Below, one piece after another: positions 20,806 through 31,264 of a stretch of DNA of 64,000 nucleotides (position 1 is its first letter; each line of letters begins with the position of its first letter). The stretch spans positions 2,569,501 to 2,633,500 of the forward strand of contig NC_079239.1 of assembly GCF_027921745.1 (NCBI RefSeq). Reading direction: 5' to 3'. This DNA is from Schizosaccharomyces osmophilus. Taxonomy: Eukaryota; Ascomycota; Schizosaccharomycetes; Schizosaccharomycetales; Schizosaccharomycetaceae. The position numbers and the translations under genes are program-made. The notes beneath the pieces were generated by a model that saw nothing but the letters and a program-made list of their open reading frames with translations, was not told the origin of the DNA and ran no database searches.

Positions 20806-23406
20806 TTAAGCTATTTCATGTTCTTCGTAAATTTCTGATAACCAGGCAGCCGTTGTCAGTTCATCAAATTGAACAGGACCACCATAAGTTTCCAGATTGT
20901 TTTTTTGAAATAAAATATCCATTAGGTGCCCAACAGATGTCCAACCGTAAGCATTAGGAAATCGTCTTCTAACGAAAAGACTATTGTGAGCATCACCATC
21001 CAAATGGACAGATACCTTTCTCCATGATTGTCGATGCCAATTGGAAGATATAATATTTTCGTTGAGTAGAAAATCCGTAGCCGTCAATGATGGCTTGTGG
21101 TCGTTTGCTAAAAACGGGTCAATATCGTGGGCCTCAACGCTCATAGCTTCGCACATTTCATCAGAAACTATAGCGTTAAAAGATTTGAACTTTAAAAAGT
21201 AAATAGAAGAAGGAACAGCTGGAATAAGCAAATTCGTAACAGTATTGATCAAACGGTTAGCTAATCCAGATAGAGTACTCGTGGATTTCGATTTTTTCGT
21301 AGGATACGAGTAAGCCCGTGTTGGTTCATTTGCAGCTTCCGCTGCCCTATTTTCGAGCTTTGAGTCTTTTAAGTTTTGAGCGGTTGATAATTCATTAGTG
21401 GCATCATCGGGAAGGGAATGTTGGGATGAAGGAGTACTAAATAGGCCAGCTAATGCTTTAAAGGCATTTGAAAATGATGAGCTCTTTGTTTTCGAAGGAA
21501 TCTCGGAATTGGGGATAGTGTCAGAACAACGATGCCTTTCAGATGTAATATTGGCATAATGCGTACCGTCTGTAGGTTGGCCCGCAGAAGGGATATCCAA
21601 ATGATCATGCGATCCAGCAGGCAAATTTTTCTTTCGATTTTCTATATTACCATCCAACTGACCTAAAGAATTAGGTTTTATAGCACTGGTGCCGTATGGA
21701 ACAATGTAATCATTTGTTGTGTTGGCAAAAAGTGTTCGATGCTCAAAAAGAGACACTGCCTGATGAAAAGGTGAAGCAGGATCAGACATCACGACTAAAA
21801 ATGGTCTTGGCTCTATGGGATGCGCACTAGACGTTAATGCTAGGTCCTGGCCAGTACGACCGATGATACCATAAGATAAGGCCTTTCCAACATAGAACGG
21901 ATGTTCAGCTGCAACCCCAAGCCAAGGAGTGGCTAATGTGACGAAATGAAGAGGATGAACAGCTTGGAAAAAGCGACCGTGAGTTTTTGCATGCACGTAT
22001 CCTGCTGCATACGTTTGAACTAGACCTCCTAAGGAGTGCCCGACAAAAGAAATATGAGAATACCTAGGAAAAGAGCTTGTTCCCCAACCAAGTATTTCGA
22101 GGAGCCATTCAGCAAGTCGTTTCCCAAGCCATCGGACTCCTTTGTCTGTTTGGCAATAATTCCCCCTGTATCCTCGTACAACCACAAGTTCGCCGTTTTC
22201 GTCCGCAGACTTTATAATTTGCTCTTTTAAGTACTCCATATCAGCGCCAACATTGGAGTGCATTCCATGAGTTAAGATTACCAAATGCGACTTATCGGCT
22301 TGAAATGAAGAGGGGGGTATTTTCCATAAAGCAGATGGACTAGTGTGTTCTATATGAAGGGATGGGAACGCATGCAGGGTATCGACTTCAGCAGCCGACA
22401 TGGCACGAATGGATTGCTGCGTGGTCGCAATGGCTATTTCAAAACTAACACGGCAGTCTCTGAAAATAGCTTGGCTAGCAATTTCGATGTGTATTGGCTT
22501 ATTATTTGAGTAGCATGCATAAGGAATGCAGACCCAGAAACTAGACGATGGTTGTACCTGTGGTTCAAAGCTCAAAAGGGAATTTTCTTCAGAGCAAAAA
22601 AAGTCATTCCATACACTTACACATAAAGTAAAAGGACCTTGAAGGTAGGACGCTTTTCGAAACCGAGGTTCTTTGTTTCTGACTCGCACCCAAACAACTG
22701 AAGTTGGGGATCGGGTTAAAGGGACTGTATGATCAGTGGCGGAAGAGCGACGAACGGAATAAGGTAATTCATTCTCCGATGTAGGAGAGCTTTGTTGCAA
22801 GTCTTTGGTATTTATCGCAGTCTTTGATGATGGCATATCACTAGATTGGGATACACGAGGCTTCCCTTCAGGCCTAATAGGGGGTTGATGAACAGTACTT
22901 GGTAAAGCAGAATATCTGTCCGGGGCCAGGGAAAAAGACTTTAAGGAAGAATGAACGGAACTTGAGATGGTAGGCTCATTCTTTGATTCTTCGAAGTCTG
23001 ATGGGCCATTGCGGAGACCCAAAAGAGATGTAGAAGTTGGCTGAAGGGTTGAATTCCTTGTATTTTCTTCTTTATGTGAGGGTTCTACAGTGGCATTGGT
23101 TTCAATACAGACACGAAACCGATGAATTTCACCCAGAGAAGCTAGAACTAGTTAGTAAAACTAAACATAAACAATAAAAAAAGTTTCAAATTCACATTCG
23201 CTTCGCCATCTCTCCACATGCACTCTCCCTTTCTTTATCCTGCAAACATTTCTCTTATTCATCCAAAGGAATAACGAAGTCGGACGAAAAAATGCGTATC
23301 GCAGTGAATCTTGAAAAGAGATATAATGAATAATATAAACGGTTCCAACAGTTCTGAAACTCCTTTTACGAAACTTACCATCATCTCGCTGTACATAAAT
23401 GTTCAT
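20806..23406 (-). CDS. rog1: Rog1-type lipase (DUF676 serine esterase)
   Basis: Putative cytosolic or lipid-droplet acylglycerol lipase. Exons complement(23379..23406) and complement(20806..23141) give 787 residues. The 237-nt intron (GTAAGT...TACTAAC...CTAG) is the longest in the window. Exon 1 encodes only MNIYVQRDD; joining gives ASLGEIHRFRVCIETN. A Ser-rich, probably unstructured stretch (about 40-110) is followed by a domain with beta strands. The lipase core has LTHGMHSNVGADMEYL (oxyanion region) and the nucleophile elbow FVGHSLGGLVQ. A long low-complexity insert separates it from a C-terminal His-containing region (LDGDAHNSLFVRRRF) likely to supply the catalytic His. Position matches SPAC4A8.10. 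Confidence 0.88.
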
Positions 23407-23747
23407 ATTCACCAAGTACCAAGAAGGGCCTCAAAGAAATTCAAGTAGAGCCAGAATAAAAATTAAGAGCGTAAACCAAGAAAAATTTAGTAAACGAAGA
23501 CAAGGATTAACTCGAAAATCATAAAGAACAACTTTGCCAAAGAAAGATCGTTTCTCTGGAATTGTAAAGCACGAAGAGTCTTGTTTCAATCGCAAAAGCT
23601 TGCACTTCAAAATCCTCGCTTTGAAGAAATTGACGTCTTTGTGTTTCAGAATAAAAAGAAATTGCTTGTAATATTCTCTTTTCAGGATTCCCTGGTTAAA
23701 TCAAGGAAGAAAAACACTTGTATCGAACGATTTTAAAAGCAACCAAA
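23407..23747. other. Divergent promoter region rog1 / cwf21
   Basis: 341 nt of AT-rich sequence between two divergent starts. No named motif found. Confidence 0.4.
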
Positions 23748-24687
23748 ATGGTGAGTGACAAGGATGGAGGTTGTTGGGAAAAGACCCAATGCGTAAACAA
23801 GAAGAATGATAACTAATAATTAGTCGTACAACGGAATTGGATTGCAAACTCCTCGTGGGTCAGGGACAAATGGTTATGTGATGCGTAATTTGTCGAACGT
23901 AAAGCGATATAACAATACTGGAACCAAAAAGATGCACGAGTATGATGAAAAGACGCTAACGAAACGAAGAATCGACCCAGAAATAAGCAAACATGAGCGT
24001 CGGCGGCAAATTGAATCGAAAGTGTTGTTGTTTCGAGAGGAATTGCTAGCACATACGGAGCCCCAACAGACTCGGTATCCCGAGGAAGAGGATATAGAGA
24101 GAAAAGAGGTAGAAGAAGAAGAAAGAGGAAAAAGAGATGAAAATATTGAAGCGTTAGTGCAGGAATATCGTGAAAAATTGTGGAAAGAATCCGAAGAAGA
24201 AGATCGGTACCATGAGAAAAACAACTTCGAGTCCCTGATGCACGATGACGATGAGGTTTCAGGTTCCCGCGGTCGGAATGACTACCATGGACACGAAAGG
24301 AAGAATCAAAAATACAAAGGAAGACTAGAAAGTAGAAGAGATATAAGTCCTATGTCAGCCTCAAGAGGATCGCAGAATCGAAGACATGGAGATTCGTATT
24401 ATCGAGGAAGAGATCGATATGTGGACGATGTGGAAAGGGACTACGAACCGGACAGGCGTTCTAGTCGATCGGAACGTCCAAAGAGGGAAGATTACGATAG
24501 CTACTCATCGTATCGACCTCGTCGCCATGCTCGTTCACGTTCCAAATCTCGATCTCCTTCACCAAGGAATCAATTGGACACAAGAGAGGAAAGAAATTAT
24601 CACTTTCGCCGACCTTCCTTTCAAAACCGAGAAAGATCACCACCTGAGCGAGGAGAACTTCAAGAGTCCAACTCTCCTATTGAATGA
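23748..24687 (+). CDS. cwf21: Spliceosomal protein Cwf21 (Cwc21/SRm300-like)
   Basis: Component of the Cdc5/NineTeen-associated spliceosome, near the catalytic RNA core with Prp8. Exon 1 (23748..23750) is the start codon alone. The 73-nt intron (GTGAGT, ACTAATA branch, TTAG) is followed by exon 2 (23824..24687). The 288-residue product begins MSYNGIGLQTPRGSGTNGYV, the conserved Cwc21 N-terminus, which fixes the splice. The cwf21 domain follows (about 55-115: RRIDPEISKHERRRQIESKV onward through LVQEYREKLW). The rest is Arg/Ser/Tyr-rich, with RS dipeptides near the end. It lies 0.3 kb from the U6 gene. Corresponds to SPAC4A8.09c. Confidence 0.93.
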
Positions 24688-25017
24688 AGCAGATAAAACA
24701 ACCATTTTTATTAAATAATATTTCTTTATAGTTGTTGTTTCACCACCATGTTTAATTGACAAAAGTAACTTACATCTTGTAAAGGATTGCTTCTCTATGG
24801 AATCTCGGTATGGTACCCAAGTACATTTTCCTTTACGTTCTTTCACAATCAACTGATTTAGGATCGCCAATTCTTCTTTTTTTTCTATAAGTTTTCGCTT
24901 CTGCTTTGTCATCCCAAAGACTTATTGTTCTTCTACTCCATTTGCAAGAAACTTCATTTTTGTCCTTCTTTACATACATTTTCTTCGCTATAAATACAGT
25001 TATTTATTTAAACAAAT
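24688..25017. other. Intergenic region cwf21-U6 with a doubtful minus-strand ORF
   Basis: Contains the U6 TATA box. On the minus strand an ATG at 24912 opens a K/E-rich frame (MTKQKRKLIEKKEELAILNQ...), with GTAAGT near 24770. If spliced to the AG at about 24723 it would meet a stop at once, giving about 46 residues. It would start about 100 bp from U6 and overlap the cwf21 3' end. I cannot identify it and do not call it a gene. Confidence 0.3.
24989..24996 (+). promoter_or_regulatory. TATA box of the U6 snRNA gene
   Basis: TATAAATA at -29 relative to the U6 5' end, the spacing used for TFIIIB placement at yeast U6 genes. Confidence 0.75.
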
Positions 25018-25168
25018 GATCTTCGGATCACTTTGGTCAAATTGAAACGATACAGAGAAGATTGTAAGTACACCCCATACGACCAAGGTTCGAGTCATAC
25101 TAACTCGTTGTTTAGAGCATGGCCCCTGCACAAGGATGACACTGCGACATTGAGAGAAAACCCATTTT
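25018..25168 (+). ncRNA. snu6: U6 spliceosomal snRNA, interrupted by an mRNA-type intron
   Basis: Exon 1 (25018..25063) starts GATCTTCGGATCACTTTGG and includes the ACAGAG box at 25052-25057. The intron (25064..25115, 52 nt) has GTAAGT, a perfect TACTAAC at 25098-25104 and TTTAG. Exon 2 (25116..about 25168) begins exactly with the catalytic AGC triad and runs through GGATGACACTGCGACATTG to CCCATTTT. The intron thus separates the two catalytic elements of U6. GGTTCGAGTC inside the intron (25087-25096) is a Pol III B box, so intron DNA doubles as promoter. A run of nine T (25165-25173) terminates Pol III. The same arrangement is known in S. pombe. Confidence 0.97.
25087..25096 (+). promoter_or_regulatory. 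Pol III B box inside the U6 intron
   Basis: GGTTCGAGTC fits the tRNA B-box consensus GGTTCGANTC. It lies between the donor and the branch point. TFIIIC binding is expected from S. pombe work. Confidence 0.85.
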
Positions 25169-25173
25169 TTTTT
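25165..25173 (+). terminator. Pol III terminator of U6
   Basis: Run of nine T at the end of U6; the RNA 3' oligo-U comes from its first residues. Confidence 0.8.
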
Positions 25174-25661
25174 ATTTTTCTACCCAAAAACATCGATTGA
25201 CACTTGCTGTTTATCAAATTGATTCGTAAAAACTTGTTATTTGAACAAGCAATTGCTCATTCGTTTTTTGCTATTTTTGACTACTTTTAACATCTGTTTA
25301 CCTAGATTCCTGTAAACAAACTGGATTGTGCATTTTTGGGATACTATTATTTTCGTTTCTTGAAAATCGTTTTGCAGGTTGGTTCATCTTTTTGAAAGAT
25401 TCGTGCTCGTTCAGTTTCGTCCGTGTTGAAAACGATTGTTTTCGTATTTATAAGTTTCTGTATTTGGATCACTTTTTAAATAGGAATCAAAACTTTTTTT
25501 AGTTATTTTATGGATTTCTTTAGCTAAATTCAATTGTATACTCGTGGAAAGCCCTTTATTATCTAGACATAAACCATTGACATCCATTATTAACTAGTCT
25601 TTTCTTTCTTTCTTCATTGGCTTTTTTTGTTTCCTCATCGTATATCCCCCATTTCTTTTGC
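25174..25661. other. Intergenic region U6-vrs2
   Basis: T-rich spacer and vrs2 promoter. No other feature recognised. Confidence 0.4.
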
Positions 25662-28600
25662 ATGCGTTTCCGTTCCCTGTTCCACGTTCATCATAAAACC
25701 ACTGGTTTATGGAAGCCGTATCCATTTTGTCGCTGCTTCAACCTTCAAGCTTCGTTTCAACCTGTACGTTTCATAAGAACATTTTTAGGATCCTTTGCTA
25801 ATTCAATTCCTTCCTTTAGGTTCACATTGAAACAGCCTGGCATGAGCTACAGCAAAATCTTTCTCTTGTTGAGCATTCGCCTTCCAAGGTGAACATAAAA
25901 AGCGATGGTCCTCTCTACCCCATCCTTCTTCCGCCGCCTAATATCACAGGAAAGTTACACATTGGACACGCGCTCACTATTACCATCCAAGATGCTCTAG
26001 CAAGATATTATTCCATGAATGGCTATCAAGTATCTTTCCGCCCAGGAACCGATCATGCCGGAATTGCAACTCAGTCAGCTGTGGAAAAGTTTTTGAATAA
26101 AAAAGGCATCACAAAATCTAACCTTACTGAATCCGAATTCATGCTTCAAGTTCGAGATTGGGAACATCAGTTTCAGTATCGGATTCGAAAACAGCTTGAA
26201 GCATTTGGTGCTCTATTTGATTGGAAAAACGAATTTTATACACTAGATAAAAAAAGGTCTCGCTCGGTCTCTAAAGCATTTGTTGAATTATTTGATTCCG
26301 GTTACATATATCGAGCTAATCGTTTTGTCAATTGGTGTCCTAAATTGGCAAGTGCTATTTCGGAAATGGAAGTGGATTCGCATATGATTTCAGATCCTGT
26401 CACAAAATCAATTAATGGAGTTGCAGTTGATTTTGGATATATGTATCAAATCGCCTATCCATTAGTCGACTCTTGTGATGAGTCCATCATTGTTTCGACT
26501 ACTCGCCCTGAAACAGTTTTTGGGGACCGTGCCATTGCTGTTAACCCACAAGACCAGAAATATCAACGTTTTATTGGAAATTTTGTACGACATCCACTTC
26601 GTCCTGGCCTTGTTCTTCCTATCGTGGCAGACGACGCTGTTGATCCAAATTTCTACACTGGAGCTTTAAAAATTACTCCAAGTCATAGCTCCGTTGATTT
26701 CGATATCGCTAAAAGACATGGCATACCTTTAGCTACTATCTTGGATCAAAAAGGCCGTTTAGTCAATTGTTCAAATGAACTGGATGGAATGGATCGCTTA
26801 TGTGCGCGTCCCAAAATAATTCAAATGTTGAAAGACGTTGAATCTTTAGTAAAAAAAATTCCTCACTCTTGCGTTTTATCTGTTTGTTCTCGAACCGGGG
26901 ATGTAATTGAACCTATTATGGTCCCTCAGTGGTATTTGTCCGTCGATTTTCTTCGAAAACGACTCTTGAGTATGACTGAGGAACAAAACTTAAAGTTCTT
27001 TCCTTCTTCAACTAAAGATGATTGGTATCGATGGCTGGAAACCATGCAAGATTGGTGTCTTTCTCGTCAAATCGCCTGGGGTCATCGGATTCCTGTTTGG
27101 AAATATGAAACCACTAAGGGAGAGCAATGGGTAGCAGCTGAATCCCAAGAAGAAGCAGTGAAGAAGGCCAATGGAGCTTCTTTGGAGCAAGACTCTGATG
27201 TTTTAGATACTTGGTTCTCTTCTTCTTTACTTCCTTTGTCTTCATTTGGTTGGCCTTGTGAGAAGAATGTACCCGTGCTGCCATTCATAGAAAGTGGTAA
27301 AGACATCATATTTTTTTGGATAGCAAAAATGGCTTTGATGTGTTCTTATTTTACAAATGTTCTTCCCTTCCGAGAAGTTATTTTGCATCCTCTCATTCGG
27401 GACTCGGAAGGGCGAAAGATGTCGAAATCTTTAGGAAATGTCATTGACCCAATGGATATTATACATGGCGTCTCTTTGGAGAAACTGGAAGAGAAGCTTT
27501 TAGAAGGAAGCTTTTCAAAGTCTGAGATGGGTAAATCCTTGGCTCATTTAAAAAAGTCTTTTCCAAATGGTATTCGTGCCCAGGGATTAGACGCTTTGCG
27601 TTTTGGTCTTTGTCTTTCTTTGCATCATAATCAAAGGATTTTATTAGACATGGAAAGCTTCTCCAATTCGTACAGGTTTTTGTCAAAAATCTGGAACTTA
27701 ACGCGATATTTCAATCAGTATAAGTCTACTTTGGTCACTAATGATACGCCGACTGAGGTAGCCGATATTTTCCAAACAATTAAAGTCGCGTTTGATTATC
27801 GACTACAGCATACTGTTAAAAGTTGTCGTGTAAACTTTAAAAATCGATCTCTATTCAAGGTTTCAGAAGCTTTAGAAAAGTTTCTATTAAACGATTTGTC
27901 AGTCGAATTTGTTGATATTACACGTCCTATTTTAAAGAACCATGACAGCCAAGATCTTGTTTTGCAGTATTTCAGTCATCTCATGAACGTGTTTTTGCGG
28001 TTGGCTCATCCGGTTATACCATGCTTAACAGACGTATGTGAAAACAAGCCATTTTCGCTTGCACTTACTAATGATAAATTTAGGTATTGTGGGATCGTTT
28101 GGACTACATGCCAAAGGGACCTTTGCACAATAATATCTATCCCCAGGTAGACGAAGGAAAACTGGACTCCGAAGAGGCAGCCCGTGCTAATGAAGTTGTA
28201 AAAGAAGCTATGAAAATCATTTACTACTTACGAAGCTTAAAGGTAAATAAGCAGTTATCGCAAAACCAAAAATCACCTGTTTATATTATTACACGCACAG
28301 GAAGCTTGGACAAGTTTTGCGAAATAATCAGATCCTTAACAGGATACCAAGTAAAGGTACGTATCAGATTGCCCTATGTACAGTAACTAACTTATAGATG
28401 CAATTGCAAAACGATCTTGGAAGTTCTACGACTACTTTTGTTCAGTTTATGGTTTCCAGAGACACTACGCTAATGGTACCAGACGAATATATGCATCGTA
28501 ATACCCCAAAGTTGGAGAGAAGCGTAGAAGAATTACAAAAGAAGGTGAAGAAACTTGATTTTGTAACTACATCTGCTGGTTATACAAAAGCTCCAATGGC

Positions 28601-28682
28601 AGTCAAAGCAAAGAATAACCAGCATAGAGAGGAGCTACTTGCGATGATCCGTAGTTTAAAGGAAAAAATCAACGGCCTATAG
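25662..28682 (+). CDS. vrs2: Valyl-tRNA synthetase, mitochondrial type (Vrs2)
   Basis: Class I synthetase charging tRNA-Val. Four exons, 25662..25763, 25820..28033, 28084..28356 and 28398..28682, give 957 residues. All junctions are phase 0, and the three introns of 56, 50 and 41 nt each have a CTAAT or CTAAC branch. Exon 1 is basic and lacks acidic residues (MRFRSLFHVHHKTTGLWKPY), a good mitochondrial presequence. The catalytic core has PPPNITGKLHIGHAL (HIGH), GTDHAGIATQ, the editing-domain STTRPETVFGD, DVLDTWFSS and GRKMSKSLGN (KMSKS). The anticodon-binding domain spans the exon 2/3 join (HPVIPCLTD-VLWDRL), and a coiled-coil tail (RSVEELQKKVKKLD) ends it. Corresponds to SPAC4A8.08c. Confidence 0.93.
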
Positions 28683-29032
28683 AATAAAATTTTACTAAGT
28701 TGTAGTATCAATTGATCTTGAGCAAGTCTCAGCCACCCCGACTATTGAAATGAATTATGTCTCATAGATTTAATTATCTAAACGAATGGCTCATGAAAAG
28801 TAGATCTTCAAAAATAACAATAGTAGTATATTAATTTACAAACAAAGACCAAACTAAACTAAATTTACGTGGTTATTTCTTTGTTTATATTCAACATTGT
28901 TTGATGTGGTTGACGGGCACATCTCAATCCGCTTTATTTTTTTTTTGTTTTTATTAACCTTCCGAAAACAAGCTCCCTCCTTTACTCTTTCTTTTCGCCG
29001 CTTTCAATTATAAATCAATCATTTAGGAAAGT
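28683..29032. other. Intergenic region vrs2 / sphingoid base kinase
   Basis: Tandem spacer with a T tract near 28936-28950. Nothing else seen. Confidence 0.4.
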
Positions 29033-30594
29033 ATGCAATTTGGTATAAAGACAAATTCCATCAGATTAGATGAAGACGAACGGACATTATATGTTGATAA
29101 GGCATGCGTGGTACTTCCTAGTGATTTAAGGAGTTGCTGCTCACTGAAAGGTATGAGAGAACTTAGAATTGTGCAAATTGAATTGAATTGAGTATTGATT
29201 TTACGCATAGACGTTATATGAGCTTGACTAACATGAAACATTTTAGAGCTCAAACCGGATTTGCTGCTGTCATTGAAATATCTTTTGAGAGTAGACGTAG
29301 TTGATTCTCAAGCTGTAATCCTTCACTATCTTTCACAATCTAGTAGGAAATGCACTCATTGCACTGTATATTCTTTGAACAACGCATATGGATTTGAGCA
29401 GTATTTGATGAAAAGGGCCTATGCGGGTAAGAGAACTTAAGAGAGAAGTCTGAACGGATTTTGATATTTCACCGAAAATCATTGCGCGGCTAACAATATG
29501 TAGGTACTCATGGCTTAAAACGGTTTTTTGTTCTCATCAATCCATTTGGCGGACAAGGAAAGGCAAATAAAATTTGGCAGCAGATGGCTTCACCTGTATT
29601 TCAAACGGCTCATTTGGAATGTAATATTGTTTTCACGGAGTACAGGAATCATGCTAGAAGCATCGTTGCAAATATTGACCTGAAAAGCTTGGATGCAATT
29701 ATCTGTGTCGGTGGTGATGGACTCTTTCATGAATGCTTGAATGGTCTAGGGGATAGAAAGGATAATGCTGTAGCATTTAACACTCCTCTTTGCATGATTC
29801 CCGGTGGGACGGGGAATGCTTTTAGTTACAATGCCACTCAGGAAACGCACCCAGCCTCAGTAGCCCTTGAAATTATAAAGGGCGTTAAAAAGTCATTTGA
29901 CCTGATGAGTTTTGATCAAAAGGGGGATATATCATATTCATTTCTTTCGGCAAATTACGGTATTATAGCTGATAGTGATGTGGGAACAGACAACCTGAGA
30001 TTTATGGGTGAGAATCGAACAATTCTTGGGTTTCTTATTCGATTGTTTCAAAAGCCTACCTGGAAATGCAAAGTGGAGATGGAAGTCGTCTCGTCCGACC
30101 GAAATGAAATGAGAAAAGCTTACCTCCAGCGCTTACAGCAAGCTACTATTAATAAGAATGGTGGTACCACGGACAGAATAGTAAATATGCCCTGGTATAA
30201 TGAAGGCAACATTTCCCGCGTCACTATTGACATTCAGGACCTTTCGGTTTTCTATGCTGGCCTTTTACCGTATGTCGCTGCTGATATGCGAGTGTTTCCC
30301 GTCTGTGACATTGACGATGGGTTAATCGACGTTGCTATTATTCGCTCGAATCCATTTCGTAGACCTCTCCTGAGCATGTTTATGCATATTGAAACCGGTG
30401 AACACTTTAATTCCGATTTTTTATCATATTACAAAGTTCGTTCGTTCCGTTTTACACCCATAGACACTGGAGCCCATCATTATTTTGTCCTTGATGGGGA
30501 AGAATATCCTTTTGTGCCTTTTGAATGTCGAGCTGCCCCCGGATTGGGGACTACTTTGGCTTCTCAAGCCGGATTTAAACTCTTAAGCTTGTGA
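29033..30594 (+). CDS. lcb4: Sphingoid long-chain base kinase (diacylglycerol kinase-like fold)
   Basis: Phosphorylates dihydrosphingosine and phytosphingosine to signalling long-chain base phosphates. Exons 29033..29150, 29247..29426 and 29504..30594 give 462 residues, with both junctions in phase 1. The first two exons encode a divergent lipid-binding N-terminus (MQFGIKTNSIRLDEDERTLY). Exon 3 holds the DAGK catalytic domain: VLINPFGGQGKA (109-120), VGGDGLFHECLNG (ATP loop GGDG at 169-172), PGGTGNAF (from 199) and the C-terminal VLDGEEYPF strand. The catalytic Asp of GGDG is present. There is no transmembrane helix, so it is probably peripherally membrane-bound. Position matches SPAC4A8.07c; the symbol is by homology with budding-yeast Lcb4/Lcb5. 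Confidence 0.9.
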
Positions 30595-31264
30595 GCTCGG
30601 GTTTTATGATAACTTTGAGGCTTTTCTTATGTCCTACCATTTTATTTTAATTGGGATCAGAGCGGTTATTCATTTTATTTTTGCATTGTTTTATACAACG
30701 GACTAATATACTAAGCTGTGCGTTTACCTTCTTTTTGAATTCAAATCTACAAATCCAACTAATCATGGAGAAATTAACATTCTTTTGTTTTTTTTTATTA
30801 TTCTTTTTTTTTTCATTTTTAGGTTGCTAGGAGTTAAAGCCGATTGCTTGTTATATACAATTAAATAATACAATTTTTAGCCTAAATCATAATCATGAAA
30901 AAAAAATCACAGTAACGGAATTGCTTTTCAGAATTGGAAACAAACAAGCCGATTTTCGTACTGGTTGTTAGGCTTCTCAAATCATTTCATTTCTCATTGT
31001 TTATTACTGACTTCATCAGTATGTTTCTACCAACTTCACCCAAGATCAACCTCCATTCATAATATACTCAAAGTCGAGCTTTGTTGAAGGATTATTTTAG
31101 CCACGTACTGATCTTTAAAGAAAACGAAGTTACTAACGATTCATCGCTTTTCAGCAAGGCTAAGCTATACCTTTTGCTGATTTGATTGCCATTCATGATC
31201 TGAAGGCTTTCTAGCTTGAAGTGACCTTTATATTTTCTTGATCAGCGATTTTCAATGAAAAAGA
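30595..31264. other. Intergenic region between kinase and hydrolase genes
   Basis: 670 nt of AT-rich sequence with T tracts at about 30790-30820. No coding or RNA feature recognised; presumed 3' flank plus promoter. Confidence 0.4.
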
